Of a stretch of DNA of 64,000 nucleotides, positions 1 through 14,400 are shown piece by piece. The first letter of the stretch is position 1, and each line of letters starts with the position of its first letter. The stretch comes from Siphonodentalium dalli (taxonomy: Eukaryota; Mollusca; Scaphopoda; Gadilida; Siphonodentaliidae), in contig CP136068.1 in assembly GCA_032622095.1 (NCBI GenBank), forward strand, positions 182,472,796 through 182,536,795, read 5' to 3'. The position numbers were made by a program, and so were the translations under genes. The notes under the pieces were generated by a model. That model was not told the DNA's origin. It did no database searches and worked only from the letters and a program-made list of their open reading frames with translations.

Positions 1-3000
1 TTTCACGAAAATAATAGTAAAAATAGGGAAAAACAACAGAACAGTTCTTATTCCAAAGTGCATAACTAAGAGAGGAAGAGAGAATGTATTCATTAATATA
101 TATGTTTTTGAAGCACATATGCGAAGTAGCAATTAAATTGTGAACAATATACAAAGTTTGGTATATTTGGCATAAAAATAAAATGATTAAAGTTAGAATT
201 TGGTCTCGTTGCTATGGTAATTTTAATTGCATAGCAACTGTTGTTATGGACAACACATTTGTCAACCTAATCAACGTGAGAGGAATGGGGAGGGAACCTT
301 TAATGTGGACACAAAGTTTCTGGCGGTCTTTGCCATTTCTCTTTAAAATGGTATAACAAATGTGATTAGTCCAATTTATGCAAATTTGGCATATCTAATT
401 TGAACTTGACCTTTGACATTGACAGAGGTAACTAGAAAATTGCCAACAATGATTTTATTCATCGGGGTAACCCATAGCACATTATTAATATTGTTGGCGT
501 ATGGTACTAAAAATGTTTAGCAAAAGTTGTTCTAGCCATCATTTGTCTGACCTGCCTCCTGACTATATATAAGTTGGGAAATTGAAGGACATTCGGATGT
601 TTTACCTTTGTGATATGTTAAATGTTGAATATACCGCAGGCAGGTAAAGTGAGCTAAAAGTAAGCTAGTATTATTAATATTAGATATACATGTATATATA
701 TGCGATACACGGAAACTACCTTTGACATTTCTAGAATCATCAAACCACAGGTGTCCGTCATATTATATTGCTACTGCACGGCTTGGCGGCGACTATGCCA
801 AAATAGTGGTCCGATGGGAGGAATAGTAACCATGCTGTCCCAGATCCCATAAGTAATGTACGTCATTTAAAGCGTAGAAAGATTTTAGAAAGTGTGAATT
901 TTACTGTCTCTTTACTTTTTTTGCTGCATTGTCAAATTTGCTTTAATAAATAATCCTGCTTCTAACTGTGCAAATCTTAAGTCTTCTTCTCGAGTTATTG
1001 TTACCATTTCGACTTATTTCGAAAGCAATGGAAAGCAGACGACATCGTATTTGTTAAACAATGCCGTCAGATCAAAACAATACTTTTTACCGAAAACAAA
1101 CCGAAGATTTCGTTTAGAAAAAATTGTAGTGCGAACTTAGAAAATTTACAAACTTCCGTAATCACCGGAAACCGGAAGATTGAGAATTCAATGCACATGT
1201 GTGCTTACAAAATCAACAGCCTGATTTAATCAGCACTTCAGCAATATAGTAATGTTCTGTCTCTAATTCACAAAAGAACAGTCAACATTCATCTCAGTTC
1301 TTGACTTGACCACTGATCTTAATCTTATTCTTTCCAATATTCATTTCCAGTGTTTCATAATTCACCCACTCTCAGATGGAATAAACGGGACACAATTTCG
1401 TCTATAATGATATCCATCCATGTTTCATGTTTCCATTAAGTCACATCCTGACTTCTCAATCTCGGATTCTATATTGATATTTTCACAATGTAGACTTCGA
1501 AGGAAACTAACTGTTATAATGGGATAACGCACTAAGTCTTATGTGTATTGGTATAATCGAGAAAGCCACCTGATTCGCAGCTACACTGTATCAACAATGC
1601 ACTGCATTTACATGTAAAACACAATCAATCTGTCACATGTTTCCTACGAGTATTACACAACATGAATGTATTACAGTATTACTGTCACTGTGTCCTATTG
1701 AGTTTATGATTAGAACAACCGTATCAGTCAGAGCCTGCTTTGCAGCCAATATAACACACAATCAATTTTAGTTTCCGCAACAACTCTATATGGGGTTGAA
1801 TGGCACCTTATTGAAGAATAGTATATGTCAGTTATTGCACATGACACTTTGCTGACCGGTGATTAACCCCATTATGAATATGGCATCCAATAATTATTGT
1901 CGAGTTGTGGTATAACCGCTTTTATTTAAATGATAAACACTTGTGAATCACCTACATTTGTATATGCGTGTAAAATGGACTACAAGCCACGTGAAACCAT
2001 GATAATTAACCTCTTCAAATATGGCACACGGGGCCAACACTTGGCAACAGTGAAGCATCTTGCAAAATGGCTGCAGATCAAACAGATGTATAACACCGAA
2101 AAAATAACGTCATCTTCACCAATAGATGAAATTTAAATGACCGTAACCTAATATTTGGGTCTTAATAATTTAGAAAATAATTTAGAACCCATGCCGCGGG
2201 CCAAGAAACATTTCATAGCCCAAAGATGTTGTTATAAATTTAGATATGTGTCTATGCATATGTTGCAGACAGCAAAGACAAGTATCATGTATGTTTACAT
2301 ATGTCATATGAATTAATATATGTTTAACCCTTTTGTGACTGGAGCTACTGAATTTTTTGGAAAACCTTGTGCCATTGTGTTCTCCTATAGATGTGAGTCG
2401 CCCACATATAAGATGAATTCGTTGGCCTAACAATATTTGCCTTAATCTTGTAAGCCATGCTTTATATTATAAACGCGAGGCTCCGCATGGGATAATCGCA
2501 TATATAAGATGACGCTCTGGCACATGATATTTAATGCTGCACCAAACTAGCTCACATCATGAAATATTAAATAACACTACCGTATGGAGCCCCAATCAGA
2601 CGACTGTCATCGGTGTTTTGTTCTCCCTGACTGGGGTTTCATAAAGGGTTTAACAGTCGAAAATCCTCCGACATCATAAAGACATATTATGTACTTGTTT
2701 GGGTGCTTGAAACTGATAAGTTAGTATTCAGGCGCTATGCAAATTTGAGGAATGTAACATTCTACTATAACCGCCGAAAATATGAAGCAAATCGACCGTA
2801 GTACTCCTTAGAAAACATCGTCTGAACTACGCTCAATAGTAAATATTTACTACTCGATTCGGGACGCATCTATCGGCGATAAACTAATGAAAATGATTTT
2901 GCGATCGAGAGTCTCTGCATTTAATTAATATATAAGAATGACGATGTGTATTGTCAATTTTTATATCATATCTGTAAAAACAACTACTTTGAACAAGATT

Positions 3001-3047
3001 ATTCTCCATTTCTAGTTGATCACCATACTGGAGTGTTTCATATCACT
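1..3047. other. No gene recognised
   Basis: AT-rich sequence with no splice-bounded coding block that I could identify on either strand. Fragments resembling the palindromic CGCATATATAAG element occur near 2395-2525. The missing last exon of gene B would be expected near here, but no convincing match to gene A exon 5 was seen. Confidence 0.4.
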
Positions 3048-3098
3048 TTAAGTTCCAGTAACCCGGTGATGATTCTCTAATCGAAGAACAGTCACTTT

Positions 3099-3595
3099 TC
3101 GGCAATCAACTGGCGATTCCAACTTACCTGTATTCTGTCCGGCAATCACTGGCGAGAGCAACTTACCTGTATTCTGTCCGGCAATCACTGGCGATAGTAA
3201 CTTACCTGCATTATGTCCGGCAATCACTGGCGATAGCAACTTACCTGTATTATGTCCGCCAATCACTGGCGATAGCAGCTTACCTGCATTCTGTCCGGCA
3301 ATCACTGGCGATAGCAACTTACCCGTATTCTGTCCGACAATCACTGGCGATAGCAACTTACCTGCATTCTGTCCGGCAATCACTGGCGATAGCAACTTAC
3401 CTGCATTTTGTTCGGCACTCACTGGCGATAGCAACTTACCTGCATTCTGTGCGGCACTCACTGGCGATAGCAACTTACCTGCATTCTGTCGGGCACTCAC
3501 TGGCGATTCCAATTTACCAGCATTCTGTCCGGCACTCACCCTCAATGACAACTTACCTGCATTCTGTCCGGCACTCACTGGCGATTCCAACTTAC
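3099..3595 (-). repeat. 39-bp minisatellite whose unit contains the exon 4 splice donor
   Basis: About 12.5 tandem units of 39 bp start exactly at the 3' edge of gene B exon 4. On the minus strand each unit reads AATGCAGGTAAGTTG, then ATCGCCAGTGA and a G/C-rich tail ending GGACAG, so most units repeat CAG|GTAAGT. Gene A has a single copy of this junction at 32745-32765. Because 39 is a multiple of three, the array forms an open frame of 13-residue repeats that begins with TTG and is offset from the exon frame. It is a by-product, not a coding region. Confidence 0.9.
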
Positions 3596-3800
3596 CTGCA
3601 TTCTTTTGGCGTCGGCTCGTGCTTCGATGGTGAAATTCTTGCCAACAGCGAATGGTTGAGCTGAACTGGTGATCAGGAATTTATCCCAAGCTGTGTTCAC
3701 GACACTAAGTCTTGTAAAGACGATCTGGTTATTGTCGATTTCTACGCCCATTTTCAATGCGTAATCGGCTCCATCTGTTGCTTTAATTGCAAACGACAAC
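3596..3800 (-). CDS. Gene B exon 4: galectin core
   Basis: 205 nt from an acceptor preceded by a TTTTTTACCC tract (CGAAG|G) to ATGCAG|GTAAGT. It begins RLSFAIKATDGADYALKM and ends AQPFAVGKNFTIEARADAK then RMQ. The central part, which in galectins carries the sugar contacts, contains VVNTAWDKF, nearer to the usual N...W pattern than gene A. The next exon should enter in phase 0. Reading on past the donor meets TGA after six codons. Confidence 0.85.
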
Positions 3801-5382
3801 CTTCGATGGGTAAAAAACAATTGTGTTGTTACAGTTGGCCAAAACTTTGGAATAGCATTAGATTAATTTCGAAGATGAAAATGATACAGAATAACACAAG
3901 CAACAACAACAACAACAACAACACCAACGTGAAAACAACCCGACAAACAAACAAAACATAATATAAAACAGAATAAAATAAAAATGACTCACAACAGGTT
4001 TGTTATTATTATTTTATCAAGTGTAGTACGTGTTCACAGGGATGAAGAAGTCTGTATCTAATACTTTACAGGGCAAATGCAAACACGTTACATTTCCAAC
4101 GTGTCACACAAAACACGTCGCACAACGTACATAAACTGTCTTAGTATTATAAATACAGTAATGCCCTAAATAATCGACTCCTTAACTACAGGAGAATTAT
4201 GGATATTTTTTTCAGGATTTAGTCGGAAATATAGCATGTTGCCATTCATCGGAAATTCAATCTGAACAAAACATGATTAAGAACAAAGATAATTAATTTA
4301 ATTTAGATTTTTATCAAAGCGACCAAACTGTGCGCGAAGCGAACAAAGGGGCCCCCGTTGAATGTAGTCTCTGGCTAAGATAAAAAAGGGACGCTGGAAA
4401 AAGACACACACAGGAGCGAACAGAGCCACACGTTTTAAATAAATGTTTCTTACAATTTTTAGGACATAAAATAAAAAACATCCATTACCCTGCAGGGAGC
4501 CCCACACATATATAGAAGCATATAGAAGAGTGTCGTCTGCTCATGTTTGTCTGTGGCTCTGTATGGGTGAAATTATAAAATTGTTAAAGAATACAAGAAA
4601 ACATTATTAAAATTGTAAAAAATTGTTAGGTCAATGCATTCCCTATGGTCGACTCGCATATATAAGAGAATGCGTTGGCACAGGGTAAAACAATCACGAC
4701 TTACGACTGGATTTGCACTATTTAATCAAGTTTGGGTAAGTTCGTTCATTGAGTTTGGAAAGTCCTCTAGAACCAGCGAACTACTTCGCTAAATGTAGTG
4801 CTTAGTTGCACCGGTTAAATTATCAACACATCTATCTAAACACACATACATGTATACAACAATATGCATGGGAAACATCAGTCAAATAAAACACAAGATT
4901 TATACATGGCTGTCATTTGGCGGCTTTTACTAAAACGACAGTACTAATATACGCGACATGTTTGTATTGTCCCACACGTCGGTGTCCCTTTAACAGCGAC
5001 CACTCTGAAATCGCACACACAATAAGACCTGCTTGTGATATTGCGTGGAAGCCTAGACATAATAAAGCACTTATTAAGATAACAGAAACACATATCTAAT
5101 GAACTCAATATAAAGAACGTTAACATTCAACTCGCTTGCCCCTCCAGCGCTGGCGATAAGGGTTCAAATCAACATGTTTCCATCGTGGACTTTGTAACTC
5201 GAAATCGTTATCTGGTGGAGTTGCCAGTTACTCGCCGATGGCCGGTGGTTTGCCGCACATGGTTGACGAGTTTATCAGCCATTGAAATCACTGTTAGATT
5301 AGTCGCAAGTGTGCGGATTTCCCCCACCACTAAAACTGGCAATGTCGTGATATGGCCTTAGTGGCTAAAGCGACAATAAACC

Positions 5383-5414
<32 letters not shown>

Positions 5415-8400
5415 CTCGCTTGCAACCCAATAGCTGTTAGTGCTTTACATATCATGTATAATTATATATGTCTTACTTGCGCCTCAATTACTTTTCTCTA
5501 CGAGGCAGACAATGCACTGTATACTATACAATATAATAACATAGCGATTACGAGCGTTTTATGTTCGCATTCCGGATTATTTACGAAGCAGATAATACAC
5601 TATATACTATACAATATAATAACATAGCGATTACGAGCGTTCTATGTTCGGATTATTTACGAAGCTGATAATTTTGCAGCCAACAGCTACGTTTGAGTTA
5701 TTAAACAAACGATCAATAAATAAATAAAGAAAATCAAATTAAATAGGCTCAATATGGGCTTATTTCAGATTCAAATGAACATATTTGCACGAGATGTTCC
5801 ACACCAGACATACGACCTTTATAATGTGTTTTCACGGTGGCCCGCGCCATTCAATGGAACAACGGATAGAAGTCCACTACTGGCTTATTGCAGAATCAAA
5901 AAGTAAAGTATGAAACAACGTCGATATTTAGGTTCCGATCGGAATGTTCTCCCAGACCCCTCGACCGATTGCAACCAAATTCGGTGTGGTGACTAGGGAC
6001 ACCCTGGTAGGGATACAACACCGTTAGTTTTTCAAAGTATGTGTTAAAAACAAATAATTAGATAGATAAAAGGGAGCACACTCTAACCAACATCCAATTC
6101 AGTTCAAAGTAAATCGGTCGATCGTGCACAGGCTAGTATGGTGTTATCGTAAACGTATAGCGTTAGTTCCATATTGGCCTATATGTAGTTGCGAGGCCTC
6201 GGTGTGTCGTATTGGAATTCGATCTCAACCCAATACGACATTCATTGGCCTAATATTTCGGGAAATATGTACACAACCGATTAATACCATATACTATGTG
6301 TCAGGAGCATCTTACTCACCGTACTCTCTCCATTCTTCCTCTAATCCTGATTGTCCGACCGGCCACCCATCCACCAAGGATCGGATACTCTTTGTAGGCA
6401 TCCTCCTAAAACATATGTGTGTATTTACAGCCAACCATTCTTATAATTAAACCTATCCTCTTTCATATTAAGTAGTTTACTGGTATGCAACCCTAATCGC
6501 TATTCATTATGTTGTAGTGATTGACTATCGCCACCATTTCGTCCATTCAGTGAGTGTCGTCATACATTTGGTTAATCAAATTGGTCACCTTCAACTGTCC
6601 AAAATATGACTGTTCTTTGGTGACATAACTAACCAATAGACCAAGTATCTCTATAGCTACATATAATATGTCTGAATGCCACAGCCGGGGTTATAATGTA
6701 TATTTCGAGGTAGTATGGCTGGATAGAGCCCGGATTGTTAAAGTCGCCGTCGGGAAAATTATCAATATATGTTCATTTATTCATATTTGTATCAAGTTAT
6801 GCACACTTATTTAAGAAAACAATCCCCCGCTGTCTGAAAGATACGAGTGTTTACGACTGTGTGTGTCTGGATAATAGCCTGATGCCTCACTTCGTTATCT
6901 ATTTTGACGGAAACAGTTATTTGCGAGAAAGCGTGTGACGTATTAAAGTACCCTGGGTATTTCCCACAGAATGGCTGACAATAACAGAAACATTTTTTGC
7001 GATCTGATTGTTCCTCGTCTGATTCGTCAGCAGAAGACACTTTAAATTTAACAACGGGAGCGTACATGCACGAGCCGGAATTACCACAAAATTACCATTG
7101 TGTGAGACCACCAAACGATCCAGACCTTGGATGGCGAAGAGATGAAAATCGCGTACGAAAATGGTGAGTCACTGAGCGTCTCTTATTAAAAATATCGCGG
7201 TCACTGGCAAAACATGTGAAAATAAAATTGATGTAAATACTAGCTAAAACCCCGCTTATACGAGCGGACATGTGTAATAATCATTACGCATACTCAATAC
7301 ATCGAAATATGAAATATAGTTCAAGGAAAAGTTGTGTGTCTGCCGAAATGTTAGTCTAAAAATATACTAGTAGTATTTTTTTTACTAAAAATGTTAATTT
7401 TGTGATGTATTGAAATACTGGACTCGACCACTGCCAGTCCATGGCTGCTCACGGATTGACATTTGATTCAGCTATTAGTATCAGTACTATCACAATCAGT
7501 GACAGTGTTTGCACTAGCTAAAATAATAAATAATAATTTTCCAAAAAATTAGCTAACTCTTGATTTGTAACATTGTCCAAGAGAAAAAAGTGTCTTGAAA
7601 GTTGAATATTCAACATGTTAATTGTTATCTCGACACATCTTGATATCCTGACATGCGCATCTCAAGCTCTGAACATATTACTAGTACCTCGCGATATTAT
7701 CTTGAGATCTCTGCATATTTTCTTGAGATCTTGCCATATGATCTCGAGAAAATATGTTAATATCTCAAGATTCTTTTCTCGAAATCTCGAGAGAGTCGAG
7801 ATAATATCTTGGTGGGGATATTTTCTATAACAGTATATGGTACATTGTATATCATTTTGAAGACAGATTCATTGTGGTCCAAGTGAGATGATTAATCATA
7901 TTCATGGGTTCACATGACTGTCGGGGTACTATACATGTACATGTAGTATATCTTTTGAATGAAAATCTGTTACGTACTGGTATAGAAGAGCAACAGGAGG
8001 TATCTCGGATTCTCGGTCCAAAACAGCATCAACCCAACCAATTTCCCAAGCTGTTGTGGACTGAGAAACCTTGGTCTATACATGCCAATGTATGCTATTT
8101 CTGAATATATAGTCATGAAACGGAAAGAAATTAACTTTCCAAGAAAAAGTTGTTTGAGTCAGTATTTGGGGCAGGAGAAAGATACCAGGGTTTATTATCG
8201 CCCCCACTCCCCAACCGAGCAGCTACTTATGACAAAAATGAACTTATTATTTTATAAGTTGCTTATTTTGCTTCATACACTCATGAAAAGGCGAGAGATA
8301 CTCAAGCCTCAGTATTCCCCCTCCCACTCCAAACCCTGACTCAATGAAATTTTCTCGATTCATTTTAATTTCTCGCCATTTCCTGACCATATAATGCGAT

Positions 8401-11400
8401 ATACCGGTACATGTAAGTGATAAATAATAAGATATTTTTGTCTCATATGCAGCTGCTGGTTTTTGTGGGGGGGGGGATTTTCAGGCCTGTGTAATTTCTT
8501 CCCAGCCCAAATCCTGACTCAATCAAAATTTTAATTGATATATAGCATTATATGGCAATATAAGCAATAAAATAATTCGTTTATTTTTGTCATATACTCT
8601 TATGTAGATGCTGGGTGTGGGGGATATCCAGACCTGGGTATCTAATTCCCCCCTCTCCACCCAAACCCTGACTCAAACAACTTGTAACATGTTAATTTAT
8701 CGCCATTTAATGACTATAACATAAAAATAAATAAGCAATAATTAATACGTGTACATTTATATGTTGTCATATGTTGAATTCTCGGTGGGTGTGAGCATTT
8801 GACAGACTGAAAATAGTAAAAAGGGGGATGCACTGGGGGAGGTACCGGTATCATGTACACCAGGTAAACAAACTACTATAGTATAAGCTGTGAATCGTTA
8901 AAAACAAGATATTAATAAAACTGGATAATGAAATAGATACCTGGTAAACAATTCAGCAGGTATAACTTCTGATAACAAATTTGTTCGGAACTTATCCAAG
9001 ATGCATGTGTCCATGAGACCAAGTGGACCGACAGACGCATGCCCACTGTCATTCATCGGCACATACAGCAATGACCTAAACATTCAACCCCTTATCCACA
9101 GCAGAACTGTGGGTAACGTTTCAGGATTTAGTCCGAAATATGACTTGTTGCCATTCATGAGAGCTTTCCGATGAATTTCAACAAGCCATATTTCCAACTG
9201 AATCCTGAAACTATACCTATAATTATCATGTGGTTAAGGGGTCGATTATTTAGGGCATTACTGTATGTCGAGTTTGTTATACATTTGTCAAAGTTTGCAT
9301 CAACAACATTGAGGAATTGAATGTTAACTCTGAGTTATTCCATAATAAATGTATTTCCCTTGTCATTTCAGGTGTTCATGTGGCCTATGTACTGTGATGG
9401 AGACTACAATGTACCTGTGAGTGCAGATGTTGCCATGAGATTGAAAAAGTCGAAGCCAAGCTGAAGGAAGTGACAAAAGCGTTTTGCATAGGAAGAAGGA
9501 CACTTCAAGTGTATCACGGAGACTGTCCCCTTCAGGAGTGTGTGCCTGGACCCATGGCTACTTGAAGTTGCATGGTTAGGATACCAGCAACAGTATAGTC
9601 ATCCGTTTAATGGACCTATGCACAACAAATACAGGCATATAGCATAGACAGTTTACTCGGTGGTGCTATGGTTACCATGGTTTGCATAACTGCAGACCTC
9701 TTCCATCGTGTGTTGTGAATGGCATCAGTATGCTTTCCCAAATGATGGTGTAAATTACAGGGGCTTTCTGTTTGCCCGAGCTTGAGAAATGAATGAATAA
9801 ATGAATGAAATCTTAATAGATTATTGTTACAATGTATCTCCCTAATCTTCATCTCCCATAAAATTCATCGATAAAATATCAAAGTGTTATATAACAAAAT
9901 GTCAAAATTTCAAGTAAGTGGCGCTCAGAAATGGGTTAACTCTTCCTGTGAGTAGAATCTCTCCGGCCATGCTCCATTTGCTACATTTCACATCTTTGTA
10001 TCTCACATAGTACTAATCTAATCGTTATGAAATGTATCAAAGATGGGACACATGGCGAATGGAGCATGACCGGGGAGTTTCTACTCACAAAATTAACACA
10101 TTACTAGTACTGAACGCCACTTACATGAAAGTTTGCTTTTCTCAGATTTATATATTTTTTTCTGGTTAATGAACACACAAAAAAGTAAGTTATCCCCAGA
10201 CAGAAACCACTCTATCTCCCATGGTAATAATCTAATTGTTATGAAATTTATCAAAGTGATTTAGGTCAGGGGTTAACTTACTTTTTTATGTATTTGTTCT
10301 CCAGAAAAAAAATCTATTTCCTGACAAGGGTTAGACTAAAACATGCCGAATGAAAACTGGTATTTTCTTGATTCAACTAATAATTGACATATATATATAT
10401 ATATAAACTTTTGGATAATATCTAGGGACTTACCCGATAGAAGTTTAACTATTTGGCATCACCAACAACAAAATGACATTGAATATTTTTCAGCAAAAAT
10501 TTAACCCTTCCATCGTTCAGTAGTTCCAAAGGAAATGTTCTGATAATATGTTCAACAAATGACTTGAACTTATTATCTAAACTTTAACCACCAATGAATA
10601 ATGAATTACTAGATGAGATATTCAGTGTAACACGTCATCTCCCCAGGATATCTTCACCCCCACCGAGGATAGCTCCCCCATATATGACTTAAAATAATTT
10701 CATTCATTTGATAACGTTTGACTCTGGAATGGCCAAATTGTTTGATATTTAACTTTGTTTTTATTTAAAAAAAAAATATTTTCAAGTGACAAATTTCCCC
10801 CCACTTGTCATAGTTTGATCCTGAAATTGCCAGAAAAATGATTTTTTTATAATTCCCTTTTGTTTTATTAAAATATATTTTTTTCCAAGTGACATATTTG
10901 TTTAATCACACAATTGATTATTTGATCCTGAAATGGCGAGAAAAATGACTTTTGAGATTTAAATTTGTTTTTATTTAATTTCATTCTTTCAAATGTCCAA
11001 GTCTGGATAGCTACCCACAACCCAGCACCTACATGACAAATAATTGTATCATGGTTTCATTGCTTATTTTGCTTTATAAAGTCATGAAACGAAGATTCCA
11101 GAACATGATGTAGCCCCCCCCCCCCCCCAACCAGCGCCTACTTGAGAAAAATCATGGTTTTATTGCTTATTTTGCTTTATATAGTCACGAAACAATGAGA
11201 TATTAACTTCTTCCGAGAAGATGCTGTTTGAGTCAGGGTTTGGGTGGGGGTAAGATGTCCAGGCTAGGAAGGGAAGAAGTCCAGGACCTACATGACAAAA
11301 AATCATCTTGGGGGTTTTATTGATTATTTTTGCTTTATAGTCAAAAAATGGCAAGAAATAGACTTCTCCTGAGAAGGTGATGTATGGAACTAATCTGCAC

Positions 11401-14400
11401 AAAATGACAAAATAATGACCTTTGTTCACTATTTTTAAACCAAACGCTTTGTTATGGTCGTTATTGTTGTCACATTTTTGTATATTATAATAAAAAAGAA
11501 TGAGTCGGAGGAAAATTGGAAAACAAAACTTGAACCCCATACAATGCTGAGGATGCGGCCCATTTTGTGAGGGCTGGTGTGTTTACCCTGAACATATATA
11601 TTATATTATTTAGCGTAATAACACTCCAGTATTTACTGTTTCAACTCAACGAATGGAAGAAGCCATAGTATACTGTATAGATCTGTATTTCACTGTTTGA
11701 TCATATTAAAATCATTTTCACAAAGATGATTCATGCAGATACGTAGACAGCATAGCCACACAAGAAGCCCTTCTGATAGTTCAGCCATAAACGTAATTCG
11801 TACTCTTCTTGTGGGACTTGAAAGCAGAAATCTGCGAAAGCGGTCACGTATCCCATTTATTTCATAGCAACAATAGGTTGAAAGTTAATAAATTTCGAAG
11901 TTCCCGTGGACCTACATGTAGATCATGCCACGAATACTTACTCCAGCGGCACGGGAGTAGAGATTCATGGCATGATCTACTGTGGTCCTATTCTGACAGT
12001 CACAGTGACACACTAACTTCGTCCAAATATGTATGCATTTACTCCGGAGCTGTTGGCCACGCGAATAATTAATGTCGTATTATTCAATATTTTATTACAC
12101 ACATAAATCCATTCCGAATTCACGATTTCCAACGAAAACGAAACATGTTTGTGAACTAAAACAAAACCACGCACAAACCGATTTCGATAACACAATGTCA
12201 ACATAGTGCCGCAATGTGATTTATGACGTCACGGGTCAAAAATAAATTACACCCAATCTGTTGTTTTCGTTTAGATCTGTGCGCATGCCATGGGGTTTCC
12301 TGGAATGCGAATCGATAGCGGCTAATCTTGGGACGATTAATTTCGTTCTCAGAATGACTCTGTTGGTCTAATAAGCGGGGGAATGAGTAAAATATGAACT
12401 TCGCGACGGCGACTTTAAGGGAATCAACTGGGATTTAATATGAACTAGTTCGGGAGTATATCAGGATTGTTAACGTGAATTTAGAGAAACTACGGCCGCT
12501 TTTGAACGGTGTCATCCAAATATTCAGTACTACAATACATTGCATACATTACGATAATAAATAATCACGACGATCATCCAAATATTAAGGACTACAATAC
12601 ATTGCATATATTACGATAATAAATAATCGCGACGATCATCCAAATATTCAGGACTACAATACATTGCATATATTACGATAATAAACAACCGCTCCGATCA
12701 TCCAAATATTCAGGACTACAATACAGTGCATATATTACGATAATAAATAACCGCTACGTGATCGAAATAGTGCGGAAATATATTTGGATTTGGTCGCGAT
12801 TGGAACTGGATTTTTGACGGGGATATTCTGAACTACATCCGGACACTCAGCATCTTAGAGAGAGAATCGCGATAGGATTCCATGAAGTCATCCAGCGGGA
12901 ATTTTCCGGTATCCCAGTGGGATTCCATGTGATATGTCATAGGGGGAGTTAACTTGTGTGTGATTACATGTTATATGTTAACATGGGGGTAACTCGTGAC
13001 ATCCTATGTGATATTTCCTGGGGAGTTAAATCGGATACGAACGTACAACATACAGCATATTGCAGCGGTTTCAATTGTAATATAGGACATATGATCGTGT
13101 GCCCATGGAACTGGGCAATTATCAATACACGTTTGCCAATATGGTTTGGTCTTGTATGTTATGTTATCCGCATTGGCCGAAAATGTAACGCATACGGTTG
13201 TTGTGTATTCGCATTTTTATCCTTGGTAACCGCTATTTATTAATTTCCCTATGCTATATCTATCACACTATTATACCCATTATGTTACAGAAAATGGTTA
13301 GCCTTACAGGACACGCTCATTATAAAATGGTTAGCCTTACAGGACACGCTCATTATAAAATGGGTAGCCTTACAGGGCAAGCTCATTATAAAACGGGTAG
13401 CCTTACAGGGCAAGCTCATTATAAAATGGTTAGCATTACAGGACACGCTCATTATAAAACGGGTAGCCTTACAGGACACGCTCATTATAAAACGGGTAGC
13501 CTTACATGACACGCTCATTATAAAATGGTTAGCATTACAGGACACGCTCATTTTTTTATTTTCAAACTCTCATACCATTTTCTCTTTGTCAAACCAATGT
13601 CAAACCCTTTTACATCCAAAAAACGAAATTTCACAAAAAAATAACAAATTTCGAAAATTCCTATTTTTTACAACATTTATTGGCATCCTAAACATTAATA
13701 ATTAAGCGGATGTAGCCTTCCACTCATATTTAATATTCGACGAGCTTACGGCTGATAGGAGAATGTGTTTTGCAGAATTAATATTATTAGTTTAACACTG
13801 GATCATAAATTCGTTTGGCCTTTAATAGTGAACATTATGACTAATGTCAAGCAATATGAAAAACAGTGTTATAATCATCTATGAATGTACCACTTGGTTT
13901 AAATATATGCATATGCAATACGTACAGGCATGCCGGCGTAGCTGTAGACAGGATTTAAGCTGAATGGTCTCCCTGAGGCCTGCAAACAAAACAAAATAAA
14001 GTGTGTGTCAGTTTGATGTGATCGGCGTGTGTGTGTATATATATATATGTATATATATATACTAACTTAAGCTTTATCCCACCCCTATTATCATACCTAC
14101 CCATAACGACGGTTCAGGAGTCAAGAACGTTACGGGCAGTATATAACAAACGTATAATATACCGTATCTACGGGCATATATATACGGCCTGCTATTACTG
14201 TGGAAATATGCACATAAACTAATTGGCATATTTGCAAGCTATCTGTTATAAATTGTTTGTTCATCTTCAGCAAGGAACACGGTTCTTCTGTCCCTGACCG
14301 GTGACTTAACTTGTCAATTGCACTTGCACTTGCAACGTTATTTCACGTGTCAATATTGCGTATTTGGAATTGCGTGTCTACTTGGCCAGACCAATAAGTA

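Larger units (their letters stand above)
6985..9785 (+). pseudogene. P2X7-type zinc-binding-domain gene, frameshifted, two exons
   Basis: Exon 1 is open from 6985 to 7163. It has a serine- and acid-rich start, then TTGAYMHEPELPQNY, and ends RVRK plus TG at a GTGAGT donor. Exon 2 begins after TCATTTCAG| at 9372 and completes the W codon to give W-CSCGLCTVMETTMYL. It then gives ECRCCHEIEKVEAK, CITETVPFRSVCLDPWLL, EVAWLGYQQQYSHPF, HRQFTRWCYGYHG, PLPSCVVNGI and FPNDGVNYRGF across frame changes near 9418, 9510, 9640 and 9725. The cysteine pattern and block order match the P2X7 C-terminal zinc-binding family, common as stand-alone genes in invertebrates. Splice sites remain intact while exon 2 is broken, so this is a recent pseudogene. 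It lies antisense inside intron 2 of gene B. Confidence 0.8.

Noticed and set aside
241-300. Weak resemblance to gene A exon 5
   Set aside because: Only short words match (GGAACC, AATGTGG); no acceptor or open frame.
3048-3590. 180-codon minus-strand open frame of 13-residue repeats
   Set aside because: Begins with TTG, is offset from the adjacent exon frame, and is explained by a 39-bp tandem array lying in the intron.
11160-11540. 126-codon minus-strand frame
   Set aside because: Spans a dispersed repeat, low complexity, no motif or splice site.
13198-13551. Repetitive open frames on both strands
   Set aside because: Produced by a 33-bp tandem repeat; no start or splice context.
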